Below are positions 45,214 through 57,996 of a stretch of 64,000 nt of DNA, in pieces. Source of the DNA: Mercurialis annua (Eukaryota > Streptophyta > Magnoliopsida > Malpighiales > Euphorbiaceae); the NCBI RefSeq assembly GCF_937616625.2, contig NC_065576.1, positions 1,800,501-1,864,500 on the forward strand. Direction: 5' to 3'. Both the position numbers and the translations under genes were made by a program. The notes under the pieces were generated by a model that saw only the letters and a program-made list of their open reading frames with translations, did no database searches and was not told the DNA's origin. Numbering within the stretch: position 1 is the first letter of the stretch; every line of letters starts with the position of its first letter.

Positions 45214-46407
45214 TGTGTTATAGGTTTAGCAACGACTATGATGATGATGAAAGAGTGATGGCTTGTTTAGGTTTCTTTCGCAAAGTTTGAATAATTTTTG
45301 AAGGAACCATAGTTGTCCCAGTATTTAGGGAGTTTAATACAGAAAGTATAGCTTGTTCGAACACATTTTCAATTTTGAGTGGTTATTTTTCTCAGTATCT
45401 GCTGCTGTATGAGTATAACTAACTAGATAGTGTTCTTTTCCAATTGATTTTTCTTATAGATGTCACATCAACAGAGTTTCTGTTTTTGTACAGGAAAAGT
45501 TAGTTTCAAAGAAACTATCGGCAGAATGATCTTTTAGATCCCTTGAAATCTTAAATTTCAAGTAATGCTTAGAATTTGTCCTCAAAGTCCGAATCTGTCA
45601 TTCTCCTGCTCCACTTCAAACAACTGTGAAAGCTACTCTTGAAAGGAGGCAAGTCCTTATCATATCCTCTTTTACTAAAATCGATGATTATTATAAATCG
45701 CTAGTTTAGGTCAAAATTGCGTATTTTTGCTATTCTTTCTGATTTTTAAGAGGAAAAGATATAGTATATTGGTGGTGTTCAAACCTTTTAAAATAGTATA
45801 TCTGAGTTTAAATAGTGGTTTAAATAGTGTTTCAATTTTTTTAAATGCATATCAAATGAGTTTTTTAGCCATTTGCGACATGTGAACTACTAAAAAAGCC
45901 CTTATTGATTGGGAATTTTGTAACAACCTGCTAGCACAAATGGTGTGGTTAGACTCGAGACATTTGTAAGTCGTTTTATCTCATTATTGAAGGTTTAGTA
46001 TCTTCCGTCAAAAAACAAACTACTAATAAAGCCTAAAATAAAATATAAATTGATTTTCAGTTTTGAGGCCAAATAAAAAAATGTATCATTTACAAAATAA
46101 AATGATTATTATTTTACTAATATGGCAGTAGAATTTAATGAAGCTATTTTTATTTTTTAGCACACTAATAATCAGAGAAGCACATATTTGTTACTTCTTA
46201 TTTAAGAAGTTGAAATACTAATTTAAAAGAACTAAAAGTTAAGACATTTTAATAGAAGATTTAAAAAAGTTTACCCTTTTGAAAAATATTATTTTCCCTG
46301 AAGATGGTTTTAGTTTTCTAAAATTTAAATATTAGGAGGAAAATAATATTTTTAGAAGTATGAGGAAAATAGCAATTTGATTTAAATTGAGGAATTGATA
46401 CTTAAAA
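45214..46407. other. Intergenic DNA
   Basis: 3' UTR of the carrier gene (to about 45430), then AT-rich DNA. No gene or element ends recognised before the MITE at 46408. Confidence 0.5.
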
Positions 46408-46911
46408 GGCCTAATGTTTTAAAAAACCCCGACCTTTTAACCCCTTTTCAATCATACCCTGACGTTGCAAATTTGTCAATTTTACCCTATTTTGCATTTT
46501 TGTGTTTCAATTGTACCCTGAAAAATTAAATTAACGTATTTTGCGTTTGGAATTTTTTTTAAAACATTCTACATGTCTCACATATATTAATTGTATATTT
46601 TTAAAATTTATTTAAATTTAGTTAAATTAATTAAGAATTTAAATTAGTGTTAATTTGATTATGGTTTTTAGTTAGTTTTTAAAAATAAAGGACTTATTTG
46701 TACTTTTTTGAATAAAAAAGAATTTAATTTCATGTTTAAACTTAATTAATTGAATGATTTCATCATTTAAGTAAAACAATTAACAAAAATTTAAATATTG
46801 GGGTACAATTGAAAACGGAAAATTCAAAAGTGGGTAAAATTGACAAATTTTCAACGTCGGGGTAGAATTGAAAAAAAGTTTAAAGGTGAGAGGTTTTTGA
46901 CTGATTAGGCC
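46408..46911. mobile_element. MULE-type MITE, second copy of the family
   Basis: A 504-bp element that starts GGCCTAATGTTTTAAAAAAC and ends ATTAGGCC. Its arms share CCCCGACCTTT, CCCCTTTTCAATC and CTGACGTTG with the element at 18382-18754. It is flanked by perfect 9-bp duplications TACTTAAAA (46399-46407 and 46912-46920). The interior is about 130 bp longer than in the first copy and non-coding. Confidence 0.9.
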
Positions 46912-47255
46912 TACTTAAAAATCCATGTTATGAAGACATTAATCCCAAGTAGTAAGAAAGAAAACATAATGTAACATCATCGCCAAATCTTTGTCTGGTA
47001 CAAATTCCATTATAAACCTTCAAAAGACGACACAAACTGCAAGGAACGAGAATAATCATGTGTTTAAGGTTAAATGTAACGGTTAACTGTCGTTGTATTG
47101 GTTGAAACTATTCTTTGAAATCTAATTTAAGCAACAAATTAAATCAATGTTTTCCATTTAACTTGACCAGCATTATGATTACCATAAAGACCAATCAAAT
47201 TTGCTCCTTACATAAAGTAGTTGCACCAACTGATTTACACAACCTTAAACCAAAT

Positions 47256-48515
47256 ATGCCTTCATTTTTCTTCAATCCTATTCCTTTCCATGCCTTAATA
47301 CTCCTCTTAATATTGAACCTGTCTTGCTTGTTTAGCAACATAGCTGCCAAACACGGCTCCTCCGATCATCATCGTCACCATAGCCCTCATAGTCGTCATT
47401 CTTCCGCTTCAAACCCGAGGCTGCAACGAGCTTATATCGCCCTTCGAGCATGGAAACGCGTGATCTACTCTGATCCTACCAACTTCACTTCCAACTGGGT
47501 TGGCAGTGAAGTGTGCAACTACCGAGGTGTTTATTGCGCGCAGGCTCTCGATGACCCGAAAATAAAAGTTGTTGCCGGAATAGACCTCAATCACTTGGAT
47601 ATAGCAGGGTTTCTCCCCGACGAAATAGGCCTCTTGACTGATGTGTCACTCATCCATTTGAATAGCAATAGATTCTGTGGTATAATACCACAAACTATAG
47701 CCAACCTTACACATCTCTACGAGCTCGATTTAAGTAACAACCGATTCGTTGGCGGTTTTCCCTCTCCTGTCCTCTCACTTCCTATGCTCGGGTACCTTGA
47801 CCTTCGCTACAACGAGTTCGAAGGCACATTGCCTCCCGAGCTTTTCCAGAAGAAACTCGACGCAATATTCGTTAATAATAACAGATTCACTAATGTTATT
47901 CCGTCTTTCGTCACTGGAAGTACAGCTTCCGTGCTGGTAATAGCTAATAATAACTTTTCAGGTCCCCTGCCACCGAGCATCGCCAACTTCGCCGAAACTC
48001 TGGAGGAGCTTTTATTAGCTAATTCAAGTTTGACAGGGTGTTTGCCACCAGAAGTTGGTTATCTTTATAAACTGAGGCTATTAGATGTTAGCCATAACAA
48101 ACTAGTTGGTCCTATACCGTATAGTCTCGCAGGGTTAGCTCATTTGGAGAGTCTCAATTTAGCTCACAATATGATGAGTGGAATTGTGTCTGAAGGAGTT
48201 TGTGTGCTGCCAAGTTTGTCTAATTTCACTTTCTCTGATAACTTCTTCTGCGAGGAACAAGGCGTATGCATGAACCTGACGTCTAAAGGCGTTGCTTTCG
48301 ATGATCGTCAAAACTGTTTGCCGGAGAAGCTGTTCCAGAGAACCAAGAAAGAATGCAATTCGGTGCTCGAGCATCCCGTCGACTGCTTCGAGGAACACTA
48401 TGTTGGTGAGGGCATGAGCGGAGGAGTTTTTGGCAGTTCAGCTCCGTTTAGTCAACCTGTTGCGCCTTCAGCCGCTCCTCTGATGCCACCATCTATCGCT
48501 CCGAGCTCTACGTAA
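47256..48515 (+). CDS. LRX-like leucine-rich repeat cell-wall protein lacking the extensin domain
   Basis: A single exon of 419 residues. The start at 47256 was chosen because it is the first ATG that puts a hydrophobic signal peptide (about residues 8-30) at the N-terminus; the open frame upstream of it lacks a good start. After a His/Ser-rich stretch comes the LRX N-terminal block (AYIALRAWKRVIYSDPTNFT, NWVGSEVCNYRGVYCA). About ten leucine-rich repeats follow (NRFCGIIPQTIANLTHLYEL, ELDLSNNRFVGGFP, IFVNNNRFTNVIP). A Cys-rich hinge (about 350-395) and a short Pro/Ala/Ser tail end the protein. Classical LRX and PEX proteins have a long Ser-Hyp extensin tail here. This one has only about 25 residues, like the At4g06744 group. 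Apoplastic; LRX LRRs bind RALF peptides. Confidence 0.9.
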   Translation: MPSFFFNPIPFHALILLLILNLSCLFSNIAAKHGSSDHHRHHSPHSRHSSASNPRLQRAYIALRAWKRVIYSDPTNFTSNWVGSEVCNYRGVYCAQALDDPKIKVVAGIDLNHLDIAGFLPDEIGLLTDVSLIHLNSNRFCGIIPQTIANLTHLYELDLSNNRFVGGFPSPVLSLPMLGYLDLRYNEFEGTLPPELFQKKLDAIFVNNNRFTNVIPSFVTGSTASVLVIANNNFSGPLPPSIANFAETLEELLLANSSLTGCLPPEVGYLYKLRLLDVSHNKLVGPIPYSLAGLAHLESLNLAHNMMSGIVSEGVCVLPSLSNFTFSDNFFCEEQGVCMNLTSKGVAFDDRQNCLPEKLFQRTKKECNSVLEHPVDCFEEHYVGEGMSGGVFGSSAPFSQPVAPSAAPLMPPSIAPSST

Positions 48516-49549
48516 GCGAACATTGTAAGATACTTGTAGTAAAATCAAAATAAGTTTCTGAGTGATCTTTGTAAATAAGTTTGATTAGAACATGGGTGTA
48601 TATAATGCTTCAACGAAACTTCACAAACCTATCAAAATGAAGGCCAAACTGGATCGTATCTGTATCATTTTCTTACTAATTCTAGTTTTCTGAATCAGTG
48701 TGCAAAAATCAAATCAAACCCACAAATTTAGTTCAATTTGATTTGACATTATAAAATTTTCCATTTTTTCGGTTCAATTTGGAAGGAAAAAAATTTCAGT
48801 TCACTATAAACTAAATCAAATCAAAATCCAAACCAAATCAAAAGAACCGACGGTTGTGTTGGTCAGTTTATTTCAATTAAAATATTTTACATTCTTATAA
48901 ATCAAATCACTTTTTCGAGAAATACAAGACATCTAAGTCATACAAGAGATTTATTCATTGACAAGAAAAGAAAAAACACGAGAAGAAGAATGTTGAAAGA
49001 GGATTGAATAACATGTGCAGATGGTTAAATTGGAAATAATCTTCATTGGTGCAGTTTGCATAGATGGTTAAATTGGAAATAATCTTCATTGGTGCAGTTT
49101 GCATGGAGTTAAAGATTAACAATATATACTACATTTTACAATTAATACAAAAGGTGTCAAATTACAAGTGGTTGCAGGCAGCCAGCACCAGTGAAACTTC
49201 CATGTTTATGCCTTTATCTTCCCTATATTTTTCTGAAGCTGTACCCAACCAAAATTTGGGTTCTTTTTGTCAACCTGAGAAGAAACAACAGCATGTCAAT
49301 GAACAAAATCTGAATCATATATCAACAACATAGTTAGCACCACAAACCAGCATACAGTATGCCAAACCGAATAACCGAGCCGAAAAAATTGGTTCAGTTC
49401 AGTTTGACACTTAGATAAACAACTTTTTATTGCAAGAATCAGAGACTAAAAGCAGAGATCTTTGAAGGTTCGCAAAAGGTCATTACCGTAATTAGCAGTT
49501 GAGCGATGTCAATTAATCCTATGTAATATAAACAAAAACTGTCATTTCC
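48516..49549. repeat. Intergenic region with repeats, including a 43-bp tandem duplication
   Basis: About 48697-48860 and 49362-49425 are GAACCGAA-type repeat pieces. At 49021-49104 a 43-bp unit beginning ATGGTTAAATTGGAAATAAT is repeated without a mismatch over 41 bp, so the duplication is very recent. No gene seen; the small open frame across the duplication has no features. Confidence 0.7.
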
Positions 49550-52500
49550 CTAAGCTGGTGGCAGAGGACGCCGGCAAGTTGGGCATTCCATCTTGATATC
49601 CATCCACCTTTGTAAGCAACCAGAATGAAAAAAATGATCACATGGTGTAACCTGTCAGAAAAAAAAATGATTTAAAATTGTGAGTAGATAACATGAACAT
49701 AAAGAGGGAGAAGAAAGAAGTACACAATTCCGATGATATACCATGCAATCGTTAGAACGCTGAGTGAGATCAATTGAAGTCATGCAAATAACACAGTCCG
49801 TCGTATGATTTGTATCCGGGTCGAACCTTCTATAGTAGCTATATTTCTCTGGTAGAATCTGACAGCAACAAAAGCAAAGTGTTATTTCCAGAAAACAAAT
49901 TATAGCATTCATGATGCTCCCTGTAAGTTTATTGGACTTATTGCAAAACAGGGGGTTTAGCCATTGATAAGAGCATTGTTATGCAAAATAACTAAGTACA
50001 CACACATGCACTAATGTGTGCATGTCGTATACATGCAAAAGTTTATCCGCAAGTAAACCGAACCAAACAATAAATTCAGTTCGGTTCGGTATTATAAAAA
50101 AAAACTGATTTTTCGATTCGGTTTGGTTTTCGACATAAAAATTTTCCGTTAAATTTTAGAGCAACGCAAACCAAAATAGCGGAACTAAAAAAATAAACCG
50201 AACCGACTAGTTTGGGATGGTTAGAATTTTTAAAATTTCTTGCATTTTTGATTCCCTTAAAAAAATTGATTCAGTTTGAACCGAATGCACTTCCCTATCT
50301 GCAAGCACGTCATGAATGAATGCAGGAAGTTAGTAATGGACATACATTCTGCATATTTTTCTCAAGACAAGCAACAAAAAGTTAATAAATGAACAAAATT
50401 CCAGAGAGAATTTGCAGTTATCGAATATATTAAATTGTCCAGGTTAAAAATAATACTTCAGAAGGTATTCCTGTGAAAATAGTTACATACGCCACATGTT
50501 GCTTAGGACATAATCCAATGCACTTACTGGATATGCTACAGAGTTAATAGGGTAGTTTGTGGATGCGCATGCGCCCATATGAGCATGTTAATAATAGTAT
50601 TAGTCTCACCAGTTAAATCCGAGGGGAAAGAAAAGAAAATGATTTGGTACAAACACAGAAGAAAAATGACCAACCTGTCGAGGAATGAACCATCGAGACC
50701 CAAGATAATGTTGAAGAAGAAGGATTGACGCTTGCAGTCCCATAAACACACTCAAACATATGCACCAACTCTTGTCAGGATCAATGCGCATGAAGTTGTT
50801 AGGGCATCCAAATATATATAATGGGATAGCCAGCCGAGTAATTGTCATGCCTAAGATATAATGGGGGTGCAAAGGTTTTCTTGAATCCCGAATAACATTA
50901 GTGATTATTTGAGGTATCCAAAAAGAGTACATTAGGAACAGAATTGGTCGCAAAAAATTATGGAACTCGTACATAACCAGAATTCCACCCAAAAGGATCC
51001 CATCTGCAAGTTCAATTATCATAATTTTAGGCTACTAATTGCAATAGATATAAAAGAAACAGGATTGAGAACATAGACAATAATATTTCTATAGATCATT
51101 AAATGCACATAATTATCAATAATCAAAACATCTAAATCAAATAATTTCCATGAAACGGATTGGGAAATAGAATTACAAATGTATAGATCACTTACAAAAA
51201 CGGCTATATAGAACTGAGAGCTCACGCCTCATTGTTTCCCAACCTTCACCACTACTCAAAGGTCTACTTGCTTTCCATATAGAAAGAAGATATCTCATCT
51301 CAAAAATTGAAAAAACTACGAACTTGAAAAAAGCAGCAGTAGCAAATGCATTAAACAACGATTCTGCACATAAAAGAGTGACAACATGTAAGATACAAAA
51401 AAAAAAACAGGAGAGAGAATACTTCACAAAAAAAAAAAGACAATGCAATAGGTGAACTCTGCATATATGCAGAATTAACAGCAGGACCGAGTTCTCCAAA
51501 AGCATATAAGAAATTATAGCATAGAAATGTTATGAGATGTGAATGCTATATATAGTTTTACTGTTCACCCAATTGTATTCTTTGCATGAACCATCTTCAC
51601 TTTGACTTCAGACAGATTTGAGGACAGATTTTTGTTCATGACAGATTGATATTTCCTTACATGTGCATGACAATACACAGATAATTTAAACAAGCCTAGT
51701 GAATACTTTAAGCTTTTCTTCACAAACCACAAACATTAATGTTTTAACTATGTCTACTCATTGAAATTTTCTGGAAAAAAAAAACAGAAAATGCAACTGC
51801 TTAGAAAATGTTTATGCATAAACGATACGGGATGGATTTATTATATAATTCTCCCACAAACATTTTGTGGGAATCAGATGCTTTAGAAAATATTTAATAC
51901 TTCACCACGTGACATAAGATACACAGATTTTAAGGAGGCAAAATACTCATAATTTTCTCAAAATGTAACTGTTTCCGCTTAAAGTTATGACTTATGAGGA
52001 TTACCAACTAAAATTCCTGCTGTCAGATGTAAGAGGCAGAGATAAGCATCCATGATAGCCTGCTGCCCGATCATTAAGATGGAAACTTTAGCAGCTCCCT
52101 GATTTACAAAAATCAGAAGTTCACTTTTTCACTCATAATATATTAATTCAAGAGAACATAAGAATTATAACTTCTAATCTGAAATGGATTAAAATTTCAT
52201 TTTTTTTTAATAATGGTCTAGATTGATGTTATTATTTCATTAAGAAAGGATTTTGATATAGAGTAGTCTTGTTTAAATATAAATTGTAAGCAACCATAAG
52301 AACATGCACATAAATTCACAGCAGAAGTACACTGTAATTGCCAATTGTCGAGCTGGGTCATTAAACTTCTAATGATATTTCTGTTAATAATTTATTCAAC
52401 TAGAGGGGCATAAATCTTACTGATTGGGTGTTGCTGTGTTCCATCTGCCGAATCAACAAAAGAACTTGAAGGAAAGAGACCTGATGCAACTATGTTAAGG

Positions 52501-55500
52501 AATCCATCATGATAGATACTTCACAAAACATTAGTACCAATACCAAAGCAGAATGATATGTCAAGGATACAAAGGTGACCATCAATGTATAATTCACTGC
52601 TTTGTTATAGTACACTTCAATGTTGACAGAAGTAGCATTTAGAAGCAAGGGGGAGAAACAATCCCCATCATCATCAACAGAAGGACTCTGCATTAATCCT
52701 TCCAAGTGATAACGATCATGATCTCCGTCTATAAGAAACATAATAAATTAGTAAACAGCATGCACTTGATTATTGTTATAGTTGAACATAAAAATATTTT
52801 GATAACACATAAAATGGTAAGATTTCAAAACCACTATGGATAAGCCACAATCTCGTTAGTGAACAACATCACAACAGGAAAAAGGAGGGCACAAGAAGAA
52901 TAGACAATAGCTCAGTTATGCATTTGAAATGAAATGCATACAGTTAAATGGTTAAATGCTACCAGTTCTTATATAAAGGAAAATAATATCATGAGAGAAT
53001 TTAGTTTACCGCTTTGGCTGGATGAGACACGAGTGATTTGGGCTGCAATTTCAATATTACAATGTTTCTCCATCTCATAAATTGGTGCTGCCATAAGAAA
53101 ACATAAAATCAGCTTCCCTATACTGTTAATTTTACCTTAAAGTGAAAGAAAAGTTCAAGAATTACAATTTTTTCTTCTCCATATTTTATCTCGTGGAGAT
53201 TCTTGGAATACTTGAGATGAGAATGCTCCAAGCTGTTCAACAAAGTCGTAGGTTCGATTCAGAATCAACCATCAAGTACTAAAAATTTAAGACGATGACT
53301 ATAAACTTTTGTTCATTGCATTTGTTTATGCTAATGCAATTACTCTTAACAAGTTGTAAAGCTCGGAGAATGTAGCCAAGGCTTGGTGCAGCATTCAGGA
53401 CTGAAATCCAGCCAAAATCCAGCGCCTCCAGAACTATGAGCTCTAAAATATCATGAAGTATCATCCAACGCCAACTAAAGCATATTATCCAAATTGATTC
53501 CAATGTTCACAAACTATACTAATCTCCCTCTAACTAACAAGACAGATTCTCTGGTGAAATTTGTGATGAAAATGATAACCTAAGCCTGTTTGGGAATAAA
53601 CTTAAGATTTCTTAAAAAATAAGAAACTATTCAACAAACATCTTCAAAATGAGTAGAGATCTTACCAAATGATATGGATTAGATAACATCAAATCTTCTT
53701 CTAGATTTAACTCTCCTTCTTTCCCACTGCCCATAAAGCATTAACTATGCAACATTAAGTATTGAAACAAAGCTACAAAACCAAGTCTACAAGAAATGGA
53801 GCAAGGAACTTATATGTAATGACTTAAATGCAACCAGAAAATGAAGACCGGCTATAAAACCAATTTATTTTTGCATTCCTAATCCGTCCATAATCCAGTC
53901 AGAGAAGGATCCACGAATTGAAAGAACAAAAGCTAAATTTCGCAATGAATATGCAACAGGAAAAAGGTTTTCAGAAAAAAAAAATGCAATGTGAAGTTGA
54001 TATACTATCAATGATATTCACCTGTTAGCTACCATGCGAAGTTGTCTAAAGGGCCATATATAAACACCCTCCACCCTGATTTGTGCGCCGCCAACATTAT
54101 GTGAATTGTCAAACACATCATGGAAAATAATAACACCCTGTTGTCAACACCATCATAAAGAAATATAACATATCTTAGAGAAGAAATGACCAGACTATTA
54201 ATATGAATTAAAAAGGAATACTCTTAGTACAAATTTTTTATTGTTATAATATAAAGTCAGCAAATTCAGCCTTAACTATTGGTCTTTTAATCAAATGGAC
54301 ATGAATTCAAAGGCCGAGACAAAACAAGAGTCATAATGCAGTACCATTGGCTTATACTGTCAAAACAGAAAGCGCCAAAAACGAAGTGGAGCACCCAATC
54401 ACACCAGGCTAGATTGAACTAATAAGTTGTTATATTGCACCTATGTGTTTGGTAAAAACATTGAATATAGACATGCAAATTGCATAGAATATTCCAAAGA
54501 GTCAGAATAATGAGGCCACACACATACACATTCACCATACTTATGCAACAAAAGATTTGGGGCAAACTGAGAAGTCATGTGATTGTGAACCGAAAATCCA
54601 AAATCACATAGAATTTTCAGCGAGTATCACTAGCACACGATTTAACCGAAGTTACGAACAAAAGATTTAGGCTAAACGAAAATGTCAGAATAAATGTGCA
54701 AAACCATTGAGCACCAGAACCAAAAATAAATACAGAATCATCTTATAAAACTTATTATGTTACGTTTGCACAAAAAAAATGATAGTTATCTACCTTTAGG
54801 CATTAAGTCACATAGAAATGATCTTTTTCAAGTACAGTATAGGTCCACAAGACTGGTAACAATTTGACAATTACTTTTTCATATGAATGTAATTGCTTGC
54901 AAATGTAGTGTCTCCTTATTGATTCAAATCTCTAGTTCTCAGCCTATCTATCTTTTATCATATCCTCTTTAGTACACTATTTAACCATAAAAGAACATGC
55001 AAAAAGACAGATACCAAAATGAGGGGAAAAAACCAAACCTGGACATAATGCACACCAGTTATTTTTGTTGGTGTGCTGACTAATTCAACGACAGATTCTC
55101 CATTGGATTTCCTGAAATCCGGAAACCTTGAAGAGCTATTTGTGGAATCTAGGAATTTCCAATTCCCTGTGATTCAGAAGTTCAAAAAAGATTTGATAAG
55201 AGCAGCATGAAAGATTACTCAATTTGATGCATTTTACCAAACAGGAAATTTCAAAATATCTTGCATGAATTCATTGAAGTAAGTAAATGAAATGAGTCAA
55301 ACAATTTGTAAAGTTGCAACAAAGTTTATTTGAATTTGTCCACGACTTTCCTATATATGATATATCTAAGTAGAATCAAATGCCAGGCATTAGTCAAATT
55401 CAACAGTGCATCCCGGTATATCTCACAAATTACCAGTATTAATACCCCATATGCAGAGCAGCTATGAGGACTGGGTAACTAGAGTTCTTTTACTGCCAAG

Positions 55501-56867
55501 GAAAGAAAAGAAGTGCAGTCCAAGAATTTTGATATATCTAAATTTTTGACTCTCCTTTTTCTTTCTGTAGTATTTTCTCGTTCCCCCCCAATATTTTGTT
55601 GTGCAAATCCTATGGGTTATATAGCCTTACAGATTCTCTGTTGAAAGCATGCACATAAGGAATTTATGCTACATGTGTTCAACGTTGGACCAAGTACGAG
55701 AGTCACAAACCTCTGTAAGTTCCAGTTATATTCCATGCAGTAAATGGACCCAGATCATTTTCATCCTTTTTAACAATTAGCCACTGCAATAAGCAAATAC
55801 CAATAACCATAAATCAGATTCAATCACATTAATGGTGCAATATACACGATAAATCTATGAAATCACTCTTTCTATGTCACTAATTGGAATGCACTGAAAG
55901 TGTGACATGGGTAGATTGCATTGTAGTAATCAGATATTAACATCTTATTCCAACAAAAAACGTTGTTGGTTAGAGCTCTAATGCCAGCCATGGACTTTTT
56001 AAATATTGACTTCATCTTTATCAAATAGCATTTGAGCATAAAATCTACATAACAGCATGCTTATAAACAGATTGCTCCTGGTGCTCCTTACCCATGAAGC
56101 AGCCAAAGAGACCCTAATAAAAGTTTAAACCAGTTCACTTAACTAGAAGCATCATATCCAGTGTGGGATTTTCTTATCGTTTTCTTCTCAATACTTTGAA
56201 GCCTGACCAAAGTACATCGAGAAATGTATATTTGGTTGCACTTATTTTAACTTGGCAACATGTAGAAAGCTCCTCACAAAACACATACTATGTGATCTCC
56301 TTATCGCAACATTAACTATCATCTTCTAATTTTTCTAGTTTCCTAAAATTTTAAAAATAAAATTATTTCGATAACTCAATGAAATATTGCACTATGCAGC
56401 TACTAAACTTGCCATTTCCCATTCTCATTCCCTCAATTAACCTAATCCTCACAATCCTCCACGAAAAGTAAGAAATTGCGAATAGTTTGACGAATTTAGC
56501 GAAAAATAGAGTTGCTCTTACTAGTCAACCCCCAACAGAACTTTACTCAGAAACACAAAAATGAAGTAACTTCAACAAAATTAAACACAAAATTGTCACC
56601 CAAAGCTAACCAAAAATCAAAAGTTAACATATTTCAATCAGAATCACAAAAGTTAAGCACACTTACAATACAGTACAATAACATAACAACATCAAAATTC
56701 CAGAAACTCACCTCATCCCCCCACGACCGAGCCCGCTCCTTCAAAGGTCTAACACCAGCCACAGGCTGCAGAATCATAAACCCAAACCATAACCCAAAAA
56801 AAACCTTAATCACAAAACCAAAATGTCTCCTTTTATCAAGAAAACCTAAAATTCCAGAGTCAACCAT
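49550..56867 (-). CDS. FLY1/FLY2-like: Transmembrane RING-H2 E3 ligase, FLYING SAUCER (FLY1/FLY2) type
   Basis: Fourteen exons on the minus strand: 56867-56712, 55783-55711, 55166-55039, 54137-54022, 53726-53666, 53232-53166, 53087-53010, 52728-52571, 52480-52421, 52098-52005, 51363-51196, 51003-50675, 49858-49742 and 49651-49550. They total 1,707 nt (568 residues) in frame. The N-terminus has a signal sequence (about residues 15-38) followed by RPLKERARSWGDE. A luminal region (about 53-260) precedes several membrane spans between about 265 and 495 (for example MVTFVSFLQVLLLI, ILLGGILVMYEF). The C-terminus is a RING-H2: C518, C521, C539, H541, H544, C547, C558 and C561 (DCVIC, TPCDHFFHSGC, CPTCRRPLP). 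It is homologous to FLY1/FLY2, endomembrane ligases linked to pectin methylesterification, and distantly to yeast Tul1. Only 14 small exons carry all this over 7.3 kb. Confidence 0.92.
50031..50296. repeat. GAACCGAA-type repeat in the FLY-like gene intron
   Basis: Lies in the intron between exons 12 and 13. It contains GTAAACCGAACCAAAC, TTCGGTTCGGTATTATAAAA, CGATTCGGTTTGGTTTTCGAC and GAACCGAATGCACTTCCC. It aligns along its length with 40567-40835, so the two are copies of one element. Confidence 0.7.
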
Positions 56868-57996
56868 ATCAAAAAAAAACCTTTATTTCAAACAACTCCA
56901 CCAAAAAAACCCACTTCAATAATCAGAAATTCAATGCAAAAAGATACAAACTTTGAAGAGAAGAAATGGAGAAAGAAACAAACCAGGCCATTAAGAGAAG
57001 ATTAATTAAGTAGAAGAAACAAAAGGGTTGCTTAGAAGTAGAGTAAAATTAAAAACAAATTGGAACTAACTAACAAACGACCTGAATTAGAAAGTGAGAG
57101 CTCAACGACTTAATTTAAGTGAATTAAGGAGTGATTATTAACTGATTAACTAAAAATAAAGTGATATTAGTAAGAATTATAAGGAAGGAGATGAAATTTG
57201 GAGATTAGATTACTAATTACAGAACAAAAAAGGGAATAATTGAGTAATATTAATGAAGAGAGTAGATTTAATTAAAGGGAGTAGTGGGATTGGTAGTAGT
57301 ATTAGTAGTGGTTGAAAATTTGACAAATTCATATATATTGGCTGCTTTCTTCTTGTTTCTTCGGTAAAATGGAGGTCAATATAAGAGTTGTGTTCTGTTG
57401 GCCGGGTGGTCGGGATACGCGCGAGATGGGAGGTGACTGTCACACGCTTTTTATTTCTATTTTCTACTCAAAAAGTTTAAATATCCAAATTAATTTTTCA
57501 AAAAACTTACTCTAATAAAATGCTCGTCTAGTTCAAGTGTAGTTGTGGTGCAAACCATACTTATATATACGGTTTTTTAAAATGATCGTTTCATAAGTGG
57601 ATTACATGCAAAACTAGATGTTTCATGTACTAACAAATTTAAAACAATTTTAATTTTTTTTTTAAAATAAAACAATCATTTGCATTATGATATAATGGAC
57701 TAATATATTCCAATTTTTCAATAGAAAATATATTCCAATTTTAGAATTTTAATATTAAATTTGAGATTCATAAAATATTTTGCTTAATTTGAAATTTTAT
57801 TTTGAATTTCAAAAAGATAAAAATACTTATATAACCAATTTTAAAATTAATAAAATAAGCTAATTTTGAAGTATTTTTAATCACGAAACGGTCCGTTTTG
57901 GTTTTTGACAAATAAAAAAAACCCCGCCCCTCTCTCTCAGAACTAGCAGCATAGCTTCAGTATTACTCTGCGAAAACAAGAAGAAAAGCAGTCAAA
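56868..57996. other. Divergent intergenic region between the FLY-like and URI-like genes
   Basis: Promoters of two head-to-head genes 1,129 bp apart. A purine-rich leader of the FLY-like gene is visible at about 56930-57030. A pyrimidine-rich stretch (CCCCTCTCTCTCAGAACTAG) lies about 60 bp before the URI-like ATG. No further gene seen. Confidence 0.5.

Noticed and set aside
47115..47255. Upstream in-frame extension of the LRX-like gene
   Set aside because: It starts at TTG and would bury the signal peptide. The ATG at 47256 gives a normal secreted N-terminus.
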